Below are positions 43,838 to 52,958 of a stretch of 64,000 bases of DNA, piece by piece. This stretch comes from Haloarculaceae archaeon H-GB1-1 (GTDB taxonomy: Archaea > Halobacteriota > Halobacteria > Halobacteriales > Haloarculaceae): NCBI GenBank assembly GCA_029688825.1, contig JARUKX010000011.1, forward strand, positions 1 through 64,000, given 5' to 3'. The first letter of the stretch is position 1; every line of letters begins with the position of its first letter. The notes under the pieces were generated by a model, which had not been told where the DNA came from, searched no databases, and saw only the letters and a list, made by a program, of their open reading frames with translations. Position numbers and translations under genes: made by a program.

Positions 43838-44382
43838 TCCCGGCCAGTCTCGACGTCGACGTCGTCGAACGTCACGCTGACGCGCTCGTCGTAGCGGTCA
43901 CCGTTCGTCCGGTCGTGCCGCGGGAACGTCGGCGGGTCCACGGTGACCGTGAGCGTGTACGTCCCGTCGCCGGGAACGGTCACGTTCCGACCGTAGTGGT
44001 GCAGTCCCGGGTGCCAGACGTACGGCACCTCGAACGGACCGACGGCCTCGCCGTCCTCGGTCTCCAGTCGCGCTTCAACTGAGAGGTTCGGGACGAAGCG
44101 ACCGTCAGCCCTGTCGGCGACGGCGACCTCAAGGTGACAGTTCTCCTCGTCCGGTTCGACCCACTGAAGGTGGCCGTCGTCGTCGGGCCGGTACATCCCT
44201 TCGGCCTCCTCCTGGGCGAAGCCCACGACGAAATCACCGAGTTCCTTCGTCGCACCGGTGTGAGCCACCTCGGACGCCATGTACTCGAGCGACTCCATGT
44301 ACGCGTCACCTTCCCGTCCTGCGAGTTCCAGTTGCTTCTCGTCTACCTCGTCGCTCGCTGTCTTCGATGGATCTGCTCCCAT
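43834..44382 (-). CDS. P19/Tp34-like metal-binding protein (no signal peptide seen)
   Basis: This 182-residue protein has its C-terminal half matching the P19/Tp34 family: NCHLEVAVADRADG, RFVPNLSVEARLETED, FEVPYVWHPGLHHYGRNVTV and TYTLTVTVDPPTFPRHD. Visible candidate metal ligands are His83, His124 and His128/129, while the last His-x-His of bacterial P19 is replaced by V-x-D. P19 proteins bind Fe2+/Cu+ for uptake together with a permease. Here there is no export signal, so it would be cytoplasmic, or the true start is upstream. Coupling by ATGA to a ZIP-like permease supports a metal role. Confidence 0.6.
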   Translation of the reverse strand: MGADPSKTASDEVDEKQLELAGREGDAYMESLEYMASEVAHTGATKELGDFVVGFAQEEAEGMYRPDDDGHLQWVEPDEENCHLEVAVADRADGRFVPNLSVEARLETEDGEAVGPFEVPYVWHPGLHHYGRNVTVPGDGTYTLTVTVDPPTFPRHDRTNGDRYDERVSVTFDDVDVETGRE

Positions 44383-44433
44383 AATCGTTCGTTCGGTATG
44401 GCGTACTGTCTTCCAATAAGGGCTTGGTGGGAG

Positions 44434-45729
44434 CTAGAGGTAGGCGCTGTCCCACTCGTCGGCGCGGTGGGCGTTCCCACACTCCTCGCACTCGACCCGG
44501 CCCATCGTATCCATCACCTGGATGAGGTTCCCGCAGTTAGTACAGTAATAGCCGACGGGGTCGTCCGGGTCGGATTCGGATGCCACGACGAGGAACGGCC
44601 CTTTCGTACCCCGGAGTATCTCCTCGCGGTCCACGACGAGCGTTCCGCGTTCGGTTTCGACCGTTTCCGGAACGTCCTCTGGGTCCGGACTGTCCCCCTC
44701 GGGTATCGGGACGTCTTCGTCGCTGTCCGGCGATTCGCTACGGTACTCGTCTTCGGCAGTTCCATCGCCGGGCTCGACGTCGTGTCCGTCGCTGAACTCG
44801 GGGCGTCGCTGGATGATTCGAGCCGCATCACTGGTCGACCACGAGTTGTGCTGTCGCATAGCCACGGTTGGGGACCCCGCCGTATGAATCCCCGGTTGCC
44901 AAGACTCGGTCGGGCCGCGTCGACCGTCCGCGAGGCGGTCGTCGTGCCCTCCGACGACGACGTTCACCGCCGCGCCGGCGAGGACGACCAGCGATCCGAA
45001 GTAGAGCCAGGTGATGAGCAGGACGACCCCGCCAAGGACGCCGTAGAGTTCCCCTGCCGAGGTCAGGTTCACGTACAGCTGAAAGAGCCCCTGCAGGGCC
45101 GCCCATCCCAGGGCGGCGACAGCGGTTCCGGGGAGTACTTCTCGGAGGGAGACGTCCACCTCCGGGAAGACGTAAAAGATCGGGAGGAACGCGATTCCCA
45201 GACCGACGAGCAGTGCCGCAACGTTGAGCGCGGTCGACGACGGGGCCCACGGCAAGAGGGCCAGGACACCGCCAGCGACCGCCATCGCGATCGTCGCCAG
45301 CAGTATCGCCACCAGGACGACCAGGCCGTTTCTGAGCTGGCCCAGCAGTCCGTCCTCCCGAGCGGGCTGATAGAGGGTATCGAACGCGATGTCGAGCCCC
45401 CGGAAGACCCGAAGCGTCCCCCAGACGAGGACCGCGACGCTGATGACCGAGAACTCGACGCGCTGAGCAGACTGCGTCACCGACCGCCGAACGAGGTCCT
45501 GCCCGGCCGGCGAGAGGTACCGCTCGGTGACCCCGACAATCGCCTGGACGGTCTGTTGACCCGCGACGACGGTGGCGAGCAGGACCAACAGCAGTAGTAA
45601 CGGGAGCAGCGAGAGGAACGCCGAGTACGCGATACTGGCCGCCATGAACCCCAGATGGTGCTCTCTGGCGAGGCTGACAACGTCCCGGACAGTGGCGAAG
45701 ACCGTGCGGTCCGGTCCGTCGTGGCTCAC
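44434..45729 (-). CDS. YihY/BrkB membrane protein fused to DUF5816-like zinc ribbon
   Basis: This is a 431-residue protein. Residues about 1-275 are YihY/BrkB: DVVSLAREHHLGFMAASIAY at the N terminus, six helices, and LAALLVGLGIAFLPIFYVFP-type segments. A disordered acidic linker of about 80 residues leads to a C-terminal domain matching DUF5816: TLVVDREEILRGTKGPFLVV, YYCTNCGNLIQVMDTMGRVE and CEECGNAHRADEWDSAYL, with two C-x-x-C pairs. DUF5816 is usually a separate small protein. The frame is continuous with no slip evident, so this seems a genuine fusion. Function unknown. Confidence 0.82.
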   Translation of the reverse strand: MSHDGPDRTVFATVRDVVSLAREHHLGFMAASIAYSAFLSLLPLLLLLVLLATVVAGQQTVQAIVGVTERYLSPAGQDLVRRSVTQSAQRVEFSVISVAVLVWGTLRVFRGLDIAFDTLYQPAREDGLLGQLRNGLVVLVAILLATIAMAVAGGVLALLPWAPSSTALNVAALLVGLGIAFLPIFYVFPEVDVSLREVLPGTAVAALGWAALQGLFQLYVNLTSAGELYGVLGGVVLLITWLYFGSLVVLAGAAVNVVVGGHDDRLADGRRGPTESWQPGIHTAGSPTVAMRQHNSWSTSDAARIIQRRPEFSDGHDVEPGDGTAEDEYRSESPDSDEDVPIPEGDSPDPEDVPETVETERGTLVVDREEILRGTKGPFLVVASESDPDDPVGYYCTNCGNLIQVMDTMGRVECEECGNAHRADEWDSAYL

Positions 45730-45881
45730 GTCAGTTCACCGCCGCTCGGATGCATCGTCATCGATGGTGTAACTGTCGTATCCCACGTTCGCCCCGCATG
45801 CGGATAAACGTCGGCCCACGAGAACGGGCCTCTCGTCGCCGAAACGTCCAAACGGGTGGCGCGCCCAGTTCGACCTGACGG

Positions 45882-46676
45882 ATGACCCAGCCAGAGGATT
45901 CCCACGACGGCTTCTCGACCCGGAACCCGACACTCGCCGAACGGCTCGAAGACGAGGGCGAACTGTTCGTCGGCCTCGACTTCGACGGCACGCTCGCGCC
46001 CATCGTCACCGACCCTCAATCGGCGTCGATTCGACCGGAGAGCCAGCGCTGGCTTCGCGAACTCGCGGCCCACCCAGACGTGGCGCTGGCAGTGATCAGC
46101 GGTCGCGCACTCGACGATCTCGTCGAGCGGGTGGACCTCGACCGAATCATCTTCGCCGGGAACCACGGGCTGGAGCTCCGCTACGGGGACCGAACGGTCG
46201 TCCACCCCGACGCTGCGACCGCCCAGGACGCGATGGCGGCCCTCGCCGAGCGACTGCGGCGGGGTGCCGCCGAGATACCGGGCACACGGGTCGAGGACAA
46301 ATCGTTGACGCTGACGGTCCACTACCGGGAGACGCCATCCGATCGCGAGGCCGAGGTCGAGACGCTCGTCGAAGACGCACTCGCTGACGTCGAGCCGGAC
46401 CTCGAACTCGTGGCCGGGAAACAGGTGTACGAGATCAGACCCGCAGTGGACTGGGACAAGGGCGCGGCGGTCGCCGCGCTCTCGGACGCCAGTCCCGCGG
46501 CAACGGCGGTGTACGTCGGCGACGACACGACGGACGAAGATGCGTTCCGCACGGTGCAGCCCGACGGGGTGGGCGTCAAGGTCGGACCAGAGGAGGACAC
46601 GGCTGCGACTGTGTCGCTCGCCGACCCAGCGGAGGTAGAGGCGTTCCTCGCATGGCTCGCCCGCGACGCGCTGTGA
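45882..46676 (+). CDS. otsB: Trehalose-6-phosphate phosphatase
   Basis: This 264-residue HAD phosphatase has motif I DFDGTLAPI with the nucleophile Asp near 34, motif II VISGR, a cap region with FAGNHGLELRYGDR, the substrate-binding Lys in GKQVYEIRPAVDWDKG, and motif III/IV GDDTTDEDAF. It hydrolyses trehalose-6-phosphate to trehalose, a compatible solute. The synthase gene (48017-49555) lies 1.3 kb away on the same strand, separated by a regulator on the opposite strand. ATG 45882 matches family length. Confidence 0.92.
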   Translation: MTQPEDSHDGFSTRNPTLAERLEDEGELFVGLDFDGTLAPIVTDPQSASIRPESQRWLRELAAHPDVALAVISGRALDDLVERVDLDRIIFAGNHGLELRYGDRTVVHPDAATAQDAMAALAERLRRGAAEIPGTRVEDKSLTLTVHYRETPSDREAEVETLVEDALADVEPDLELVAGKQVYEIRPAVDWDKGAAVAALSDASPAATAVYVGDDTTDEDAFRTVQPDGVGVKVGPEEDTAATVSLADPAEVEAFLAWLARDAL

Positions 46677-46695
46677 CGTCCCTGGAAAACGAGCG

Positions 46696-47400
46696 TTATC
46701 GGTGTCCGATGACCGACGGCCGAACGCCGGCGTCCTCGTGCCCGTTGGACTGGGCTGGGTTACAGAGCGTCTTCGTGACGAGGTTCCGATGCCCTCGCCG
46801 CAGCCGCTCGGACAGTGCCTGGTGGGACACGCCGAGCTTCTCCGCCAGCTGTTCGAGCGTCATCTCACGCGGCACACTGTAGTACTCCGATTCGACCGCG
46901 GCCATCAACGCTTCGTGTTGCTCTTCGGATAGGTCACGATTGTTGGTCGAGGCGAACTCCTCGACGCTCTGCACGCGCTGGATCGAGAGCGGGAGCCCGC
47001 GTTCCTTGCAGGTGTCGTGCGTCGACGAGACGGCCTCCTGGTCGGGGAAGAGGAGCCGGAAGTGCCACTGGCTCGATTCGCTGACCGCATCGAGGACCGT
47101 CGCGCGCTCTCCGATCAGGTGCTCCATGGCGACTCTGACCGGTGGCTGCCACTCGATGCGGTAGAGACGTCGCCCACCACCCGACGTGATGCAGGACGAA
47201 CCCTCGACCGTCTCGTCGGCCGCGAGCGCACCGGGAATCCGGTCGGGGTCCGGTGCCGACGTCCAGAAGTACGGCATCGGCTGGCCAGTCTCGTGAGCAG
47301 CGAAGCGAACGCTCTCGAACGTGGCATCGGGGACCGCCTCGAACGTCTCAGCCAGTGCAAACTCCCCTGCGGGGAGCACGGCCTCTACAATCGTTCCCAT
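46696..47400 (-). CDS. Bat-type HTH_10 regulator between otsB and otsA
   Basis: This 234-residue regulator has an N-terminal BAT-type region (GTIVEAVLPAGEFALAETFE, FRLLFPDQEAV) and a C-terminal HTH_10 (LSEEQHEALMAAVESEYYSV, then TLEQLAEKLGVSHQALSERL). It sits on the opposite strand between trehalose phosphatase and synthase and could control both. The ATG at 47400 gives the usual family N terminus; the longer frame from 47472 would enter a promoter-like AT-rich stretch (47418-47435). Confidence 0.85.
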   Translation of the reverse strand: MGTIVEAVLPAGEFALAETFEAVPDATFESVRFAAHETGQPMPYFWTSAPDPDRIPGALAADETVEGSSCITSGGGRRLYRIEWQPPVRVAMEHLIGERATVLDAVSESSQWHFRLLFPDQEAVSSTHDTCKERGLPLSIQRVQSVEEFASTNNRDLSEEQHEALMAAVESEYYSVPREMTLEQLAEKLGVSHQALSERLRRGHRNLVTKTLCNPAQSNGHEDAGVRPSVIGHR

Positions 47401-48016
47401 GCCCTGCTGAACACCACCACGTCCTATTAGTATACCCACGTTATCACCCCGGGGGACAGATTCGAGAAGCACGAACGATGCTCTGGACGCGACTCGACGT
47501 GCCTATCCCAACGCCGTCGGTGCTTTACGGGCCGTACGAGGGGTAACACGGGGGCGGATGCCACGGAGAACCGGCTACGAGGGTCGGCGAGTTCGCATTG
47601 CGTCGTCGAACCCTACACGAAGCAGCTCGAAATAGACGTGAACTGTTTTCGGTCCGAACAGGGCTGACTTATCGGTGAACAAAGCCGCTGTTACTGCGGC
47701 GTCGCGTTACATCACTAGTGCAGTAATGTCTTCGATAGGTAGCGGATAGTCGCGGGACACTTACGGTTCGGTCGAGAGGCGATGGGCTGGCCACGACGTG
47801 ATAGCACCGCCGTTCGATTCGCGTATAAACCATCGCTCGAACAGTCGTAGTAACTGATTAGGGAATCGTACCACCACGTTACGAGGCGGTACCCAACGGG
47901 AATTCCTCGTCCCGTCGCCGTCACCCAGATCACCGAGCCACAACGGCCAGCGGGACTTCACTGCCTTGCGCTCGCAGGCAGCTACTATTTTGAGGTCCGT
48001 CCCCTCTTTCGAATCG
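47401..48016. other. Divergent intergenic region upstream of otsA
   Basis: A TATA-like TAGTATAC near 47428 on the minus strand probably serves the regulator. An AT-rich ACTATTTT element at 47983-47990 lies about 28 nt before the otsA ATG. The remaining 500 bases show no supported gene. A short inverted repeat near 47683-47700 (CGCTGTTACTGCGGCG) is not convincing as a terminator. Confidence 0.45.
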
Positions 48017-49555
48017 ATGCCGGATAGTCGCGTCCATGCGGATACCGACGGCGACCGACTCGAACCGCAGGAACGCTCCCAGCAACGAACGGAGACGCCA
48101 CTCGACGAGGTATTCGGCGACGGCTTCGACCGACAGCTGATCGTCGTCTCCAATCGCCAGCCGTACCGACACACTGTCGACGACGACGAAACCGCCGTCG
48201 ATTGCCCCGTCGGCGGGCTGACCGCTGGTCTCGATCCGGTGATGCAGGCGCTCGGCGGCACCTGGGTCGCCTGGGGTGACGGAGATGCCGATAAGCAGGC
48301 CGTCGACGACGAGGACTGCGTCTCCGTCCCACCCGAGCAGGAGGCCTACACACTCCGGCGGATCTGGCTCTCCGAGGAGCAGGTGGACAACTACTACTAC
48401 GGCTTCGCCAATCAGGTCCTGTGGCCGACCTGTCACGGTATGCTGACGAACGTCAGGTACGAGCACCGCTTCTGGCAGCACTACCGCGGCGCGAACGAGG
48501 CGTTCGCCGCGGCGGTGGCGGACCAGGTATCCGACGACGACGTCGTGTGGTTCCACGACTACCACCTCGCGCTCGCGCCGAAACTCGTCTCCCGAACCGT
48601 CTCGACCTCGCCGACTCTCGCTCACTTCTGGCACATCCCGTGGCCGTCCCCGGAGACCTTCCGCTCGTGTCCCCACGGGAGATCGATACTGACGGGGCTC
48701 CTGCACAACGACCTGCTCGGTTTTCACGTCTCCCGGGACCGACGGAACTTCCTCGACTGCGTCGACGCTACCGTTCCCGCTGCGACCGTCGACCACGAGC
48801 GAGGCGAGGTCCGATACCGCGGGACAACGACGACGGTCGAAGCGATTCCGATGGGCGTCCCCGTCGACGAGATCGAATCGCTGGTCCGGGAGCAGCGGCG
48901 CGCGGGAGCGACGACGTCGTTTCGGGAGGCACACGACGTCCCCCCGGACGTAACGCTCGCCGTGGGCGTGGACCGCCTCGACTACACCAAAGGCATTCCG
49001 GAGCGGCTGGACGCGCTCGAACGCTTCTGGGAGCAGCGCCCCGAGTGGCGGGGCGACCTCACGTTCGTCCAGAAGGGGAGTGAGAGCCGTTCGCAGATTC
49101 CCGCCTATCGGGATCTCCAGCGTCGCGTCGAATCGAGAGTCGAGACCATCAACGAACGGTTCGGAACGGCCGACTGGCAACCGATCATCTTCACGACCGA
49201 CGAACTCCCGCGGGCGGACCTCTACGGTCTGTACGACGACGCCGACGTGGCACTCGTCAGCCCCCTCTGTGACGGGCTGAACCTCGTCGCAATGGAGTAC
49301 GTCGCCGCACAGCTCGACGACGACGGCGTGCTCGTCCTCAGCGACCGCGCCGGTGCCCACGACCTGCTCGGTCAGCACGCCCTCTCGATCGATCCGACGG
49401 CGACCGACGACTTCGCTTCGACCATCGGTCGTGCCGTCTCCATGCATCCCACGGAACGCGCGGTTCGGATGCACGAACTTCGTCAGCAGGTCGCCGAACA
49501 CGATCTGTCCGCGTGGGTCAACGAGTTCCTCCTCGCCATCGACGAGTTGGCGTGA
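48017..49555 (+). CDS. otsA: Trehalose-6-phosphate synthase
   Basis: This is a 512-residue GT20 retaining glycosyltransferase. It has SNRQPYRH and [20 protein letters not shown] at the N terminus, [31 protein letters not shown] for the donor fold, [19 protein letters not shown] for the sugar-phosphate side and [20 protein letters not shown] for the UDP/GDP-glucose pocket. It makes trehalose-6-phosphate. The ATG at 48017 is preferred to 47966 because a TATA-like element is about 28 nt upstream and the longer start adds a basic leader. With otsB it completes the OtsAB pathway, fitting osmotic or desiccation stress. Confidence 0.94.
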   Translation: MPDSRVHADTDGDRLEPQERSQQRTETPLDEVFGDGFDRQLIVVSNRQPYRHTVDDDETAVDCPVGGLTAGLDPVMQALGGTWVAWGDGDADKQAVDDEDCVSVPPEQEAYTLRRIWLSEEQVDNYYYGFANQVLWPTCHGMLTNVRYEHRFWQHYRGANEAFAAAVADQVSDDDVVWFHDYHLALAPKLVSRTVSTSPTLAHFWHIPWPSPETFRSCPHGRSILTGLLHNDLLGFHVSRDRRNFLDCVDATVPAATVDHERGEVRYRGTTTTVEAIPMGVPVDEIESLVREQRRAGATTSFREAHDVPPDVTLAVGVDRLDYTKGIPERLDALERFWEQRPEWRGDLTFVQKGSESRSQIPAYRDLQRRVESRVETINERFGTADWQPIIFTTDELPRADLYGLYDDADVALVSPLCDGLNLVAMEYVAAQLDDDGVLVLSDRAGAHDLLGQHALSIDPTATDDFASTIGRAVSMHPTERAVRMHELRQQVAEHDLSAWVNEFLLAIDELA

Positions 49556-50162
49556 CGCGACCGGATTCGTTGCTCGAACTCCGTCGGTCGAACCACCGGT
49601 CATATCACGCCTGTCGAGAATACCTCTCGAACTGTAGCGATGGACCATTCGGGACCCGGGTAGTGCCAGGGCTCGACCGCAAGCGTGTCCGTCCCACGAC
49701 GGTGACTCGCCGACCCTCGAACCGATCCTGCGGGCTGACGCGCCGAGCGTCCAGCCGTGTGCTTGACGCTGGCATCGTGACGACGCCCGTTCGCGACTCC
49801 GAATCCCTCGGCGACCGAACCACCTCGTCGTTCTTGGACGATGCTACGTTCGCAATCACCTCACGAAGACGCCATTTCGAGGAATCACCCTCGGTACGTA
49901 AGTGGTACGTACGTGGTACAGAGTAGATAAACAGATCGGTCGCGTCGAGCTGGCTCCCCTCGAGTTTCGTCCCAGAGATCCTCCAGAGTCGGTCGAAAAC
50001 CGTTCCTAAGAGGTCCCTACCTCGCCGAGGTGACGAGTAATGGTACCATTACGAGCCGCTTTTGTCGCTGGAAAACTGGGTGAAACACCCGGACAACGGG
50101 GCTACTCAGCGCAATAAGGTTTTTATAACTGCACACCCTCTGACTCAGATAGAACTGGACAG
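49556..50162. other. Intergenic region with an 11-bp triple repeat
   Basis: No supported gene in about 600 bases. At 49893-49925 three tandem 11-bp units begin GGTACGTAAGT, GGTACGTACGT and GGTACAGAGTA, with a palindromic GTACGTAC core in the second. A TTTTTATAA element at 50119-50127 lies about 35-40 nt before the HalOD1 gene and is probably its promoter. The triple repeat may be an operator. Confidence 0.5.
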
Positions 50163-50498
50163 ATGCAAGGGAACACGCAACACGCGACTCACGGAACTAC
50201 CCGTCGTACGCCGAGTCAGTACTATCATACGTATCACGATTTCGGCGGCTCTGCACACATCAGTACCACGATTATCCACGCGCTCGCCGACATCGCGGGC
50301 GTCGACGTGACCGAAACCGAATTCACGCTGAACGACTACGTCGACCCCAGCGCACTGGACAGGCTGTTCAGTGCGAAAGACGACGGCACGCCTCGAATCG
50401 GCGGGACGCTGTCGCTGGTCATCTCTGGCTATCACGTCACCGTGTACGCGGACGGCCAGATCATCATCCAGCCACCTCACCAGCAGTCTCCCACCTAG
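50163..50498 (+). CDS. HalOD1 output-domain protein
   Basis: This 111-residue protein has an N-terminal His/Thr-rich leader, then the HalOD1 core: STTIIHALADIAGVDVTETE, then FTLNDYVDPSALDRLFSAKD, then LSLVISGYHVTVYADGQIII. It is a small output module without a sensor. A Q-P tail (QPPHQQSPT) is short. It precedes the Gln-rich cluster by about 250 bases and is transcribed in the same direction. Confidence 0.8.
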   Translation: MQGNTQHATHGTTRRTPSQYYHTYHDFGGSAHISTTIIHALADIAGVDVTETEFTLNDYVDPSALDRLFSAKDDGTPRIGGTLSLVISGYHVTVYADGQIIIQPPHQQSPT

Positions 50499-50756
50499 TC
50501 AACCAGTGGCTACTGGCGACCTCATGCACGGCTATCGACGGTAGCCGCTGCTCGTCTCGTCGACGGGAGGGAGTCGTCGACCGTTCGTGACCAGAACCAC
50601 CTTACTGTAGAAACACCTTCCTTACCGTCTCAGGACGCTCGCAATCGACCTGAACGATGCCAGAGTTTTATTGGTCGAACCGGCGTCACCTGCGAGTGCG
50701 ACACTCGACAGCGCTCAGTAGCGGTTCAACTGACCAAGCGAGACGTCACTAGATAT

Positions 50757-51479
50757 ATGCAAACGACAGAATCCCCACTTCGAGAAGCGGCTGAGATGCA
50801 ACGTTCGACGATGGAAGAGACGACGAACACGTGGCAACGAATGCTCGAGTTCCCCATCGAGCAAACGTTGAAGGCTCAGAAGACGACGGCAGAGATGCTT
50901 CGGAACGGGCTCGAAATGCAGGAGCGCGCCCAGAAGCGAGGCCAGAACCTCACGAAGACCTTCTTCGATAGCTACATCGAGTCCATCGACAAAGCCGAAC
51001 AAAAGGCCCAGCAGGGTCAGCAACAGATGGGTGCATCCGGACAGCCGAGCCAGGGCCAGCCCCGACAGCAGTTCCAGGCCGGCCCGCAGCCCCAGCAGTC
51101 GTCCGCCCCCCAGCCGGCCTGGGGTGGTCCGAGCCAGCAGCCAGTCCCGCAGCCCGGTGGGATCCAACAGCCGCAAGGGATGATGCAGCAGGCCCCCTCC
51201 CCGCAGCCCCAGACGCAGCCCCAGCCCGTTCAGCAGGGATTCGGTCAGCCCTCCGGACAGGCACCGCCGCCCCAGCCGCAGCCGCAGCCCCAGCCACAGC
51301 CCGCGGCCCAGCAGCCGGTCACACAGCAGCCCGTTCCGCAGGCACCGGCTCCGCAGCCGCCCGCAGGCGGCGGCATCGCCCCTCCGTCGGAACCGCAGCC
51401 CCAGCGGATGGCGGCCCAGCAGGCCGAGCGCGAAGACCAGAACGAGTTGGCACAGCAGGAACTGCCTCAGCAGGAGTAA
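50757..51479 (+). CDS. Phasin-like helical protein with Gln/Pro-rich tail
   Basis: This is a 240-residue protein. Residues about 1-85 form an amphipathic helical region (EEATTNTW-like, FPIEQTLKAQKTTAEMLRNG, FFDSYIESIDKAEQKAQQGQ) resembling phasins or PhaE-type proteins. The remaining 150 or so residues are a low-complexity tail rich in Gln, Pro, Gly and Ala (for example GQPSGQAPPPQPQPQPQPQP), almost uncharged. Phasins coat PHA granules or act as scaffolds; here a granule role is only inferred, as no PhaC gene is seen. It opens the Gln-rich cluster of 50.7-58.7 kb. Confidence 0.7.
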   Translation: MQTTESPLREAAEMQRSTMEETTNTWQRMLEFPIEQTLKAQKTTAEMLRNGLEMQERAQKRGQNLTKTFFDSYIESIDKAEQKAQQGQQQMGASGQPSQGQPRQQFQAGPQPQQSSAPQPAWGGPSQQPVPQPGGIQQPQGMMQQAPSPQPQTQPQPVQQGFGQPSGQAPPPQPQPQPQPQPAAQQPVTQQPVPQAPAPQPPAGGGIAPPSEPQPQRMAAQQAEREDQNELAQQELPQQE

Positions 51480-51648
51480 CCCCGGTCCCCCAACCGAGCA
51501 GCCTCCGTCCACGCTCGCCCGTCCGCTAGCGGGCTCCTGACGGTGGATGCTCACCGACCTTCTTCGTCGTCGAGTCAGGGTTTATGTAGTTTGTTCGCGT
51601 AATTGTCATCTGTCGGCGCACCGCCTAGCTACGCCGACGGATCTACAC

Positions 51649-52551
51649 ATGAGAGACTATCAGGGCGACGACTCGAAACGTACCGAGCAGTCACGACAAC
51701 CCCCAGGGCCGGGACAGAGTCCGACCGGACAGGGGATCCCCGGCGGCGAACAGTTCGGCCAGCCCCAACAGCAACCGCCACAGCAGATGCCGATGGGCCA
51801 GCCCACCCAGCCCGGCCCCTCCAGCCAGGCCGTACAGGGTGGGCAGCCGACACAGCAGCAGGTCCCGAGCTACGGGACCCAGCAGCCACCCCAGCAGTTG
51901 CAGCCGCCCACCCAACAGTACGGCGTCGCACAACAGCCACACGGCGTCGCACAACAGCCACAGCCGCAGCCATCGATGCAACAGGGCCAGCAGATGGGGA
52001 CCCAGTACGCACCCCCGACAGGCCAGCCCCAGACGATGGGCACCCAGACGATGGGTGCACAGCAACAGGCCACGGCACCCGCCCCGGGCGTTCAGCAACC
52101 CGCTCGGCGGGGTCGTCGACCGATGACTCCGGTCGACGTCCGCGACATCATCCAGACCGACGTGGTCGCCGTCCAGCCGGACGCGGCGATCTCCGAGGTC
52201 GCGTCGAAGATGGGCGACCAGGACGTGGGCTGTGTCATCGTCGTCGAGGGCGAGCAGCCCCGCGGCGTGCTGACCGACCGAAAGATCGCGCTCGCGCTGT
52301 CCGAGACCGAGGACGTCAGCGGCCTCACGGCGAGCGACCTCCTGAGCGGTGATCTGGTCGTCGGGACCGACGACATGTCGATGTTCGACCTCCTCGACAC
52401 GCTCGGCGAGCACAACATCCGTCGGCTCCCCATCGTCGATGGTGAGGGGAGTCTCAGTGGCATCATCACGCTGGACGACTTCCTCGTCCTCTTCGGCTCG
52501 GAACTCGGGACCGCGACGAGCATCATCAAGTCGCAGTCGCCGCGACTGTAA
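51649..52551 (+). CDS. CBS-pair protein with Gln-rich N-terminal low-complexity segment
   Basis: This is a 300-residue protein. Residues about 1-155 are low complexity, rich in Gln, Pro, Gly and Thr with few charges. Residues about 160-290 hold two CBS domains: DIIQTDVVAVQPDAAISEVA with DQDVGCVIVVEGEQPRGVLT, and DLLSGDLVVGTDDMSMFDLL with EHNIRRLPIVDGEGSLSGII. CBS pairs bind adenosyl compounds and act as energy sensors. ATG 51649 follows the longer frame at 51547 but fits better because the N-terminal extension there is Cys/Arg-rich and unlike the rest. It is in line with the phasin-like gene upstream. Confidence 0.78.
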   Translation: MRDYQGDDSKRTEQSRQPPGPGQSPTGQGIPGGEQFGQPQQQPPQQMPMGQPTQPGPSSQAVQGGQPTQQQVPSYGTQQPPQQLQPPTQQYGVAQQPHGVAQQPQPQPSMQQGQQMGTQYAPPTGQPQTMGTQTMGAQQQATAPAPGVQQPARRGRRPMTPVDVRDIIQTDVVAVQPDAAISEVASKMGDQDVGCVIVVEGEQPRGVLTDRKIALALSETEDVSGLTASDLLSGDLVVGTDDMSMFDLLDTLGEHNIRRLPIVDGEGSLSGIITLDDFLVLFGSELGTATSIIKSQSPRL

Positions 52552-52958
52552 CGGCGCCCGTCTCGGCCACCCGAGAACTTCTCAACGGTCGTCGACCCGC
52601 AATCGCTTCGGCCACCACCGATCGCGTGGACGAGCGGGCAACTGCGTGTCGAACCGAACGTAACCCTCCACAAGCCCTCCTTATCTAGAATCACACCGCC
52701 GAACGGACGCGTTCCACCCGGCGGGACGGACCATCTCCGCGACGATTGCCGCTGGGAAACCATCGTTCGCGAACGCCGGTAGGAGCGCGTTATCGAAAGT
52801 CGCCAAAGTACGCCCGGGGATACCACTCGTGGGATCAGCACTAAGTTGCGAATTACAAGAGCATCCACGTTCAAAGTAGGTAGTGGCGACACCCGTCGAG
52901 CCGCGTCGCAACCGCACAGCGGCTCGCAGGTCCGGGATCGCCAGTTCAGTGATACACT
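52552..52958. other. Intergenic region upstream of the Gln-rich repeat gene
   Basis: About 400 bases without a supported gene. A stretch near 52845-52880 is AT-rich and may carry the promoter of the repeat gene. Confidence 0.45.

Noticed and set aside
47683-47700. Terminator hairpin
   Set aside because: The inverted repeat is short and imperfect, with no T-rich run after it.
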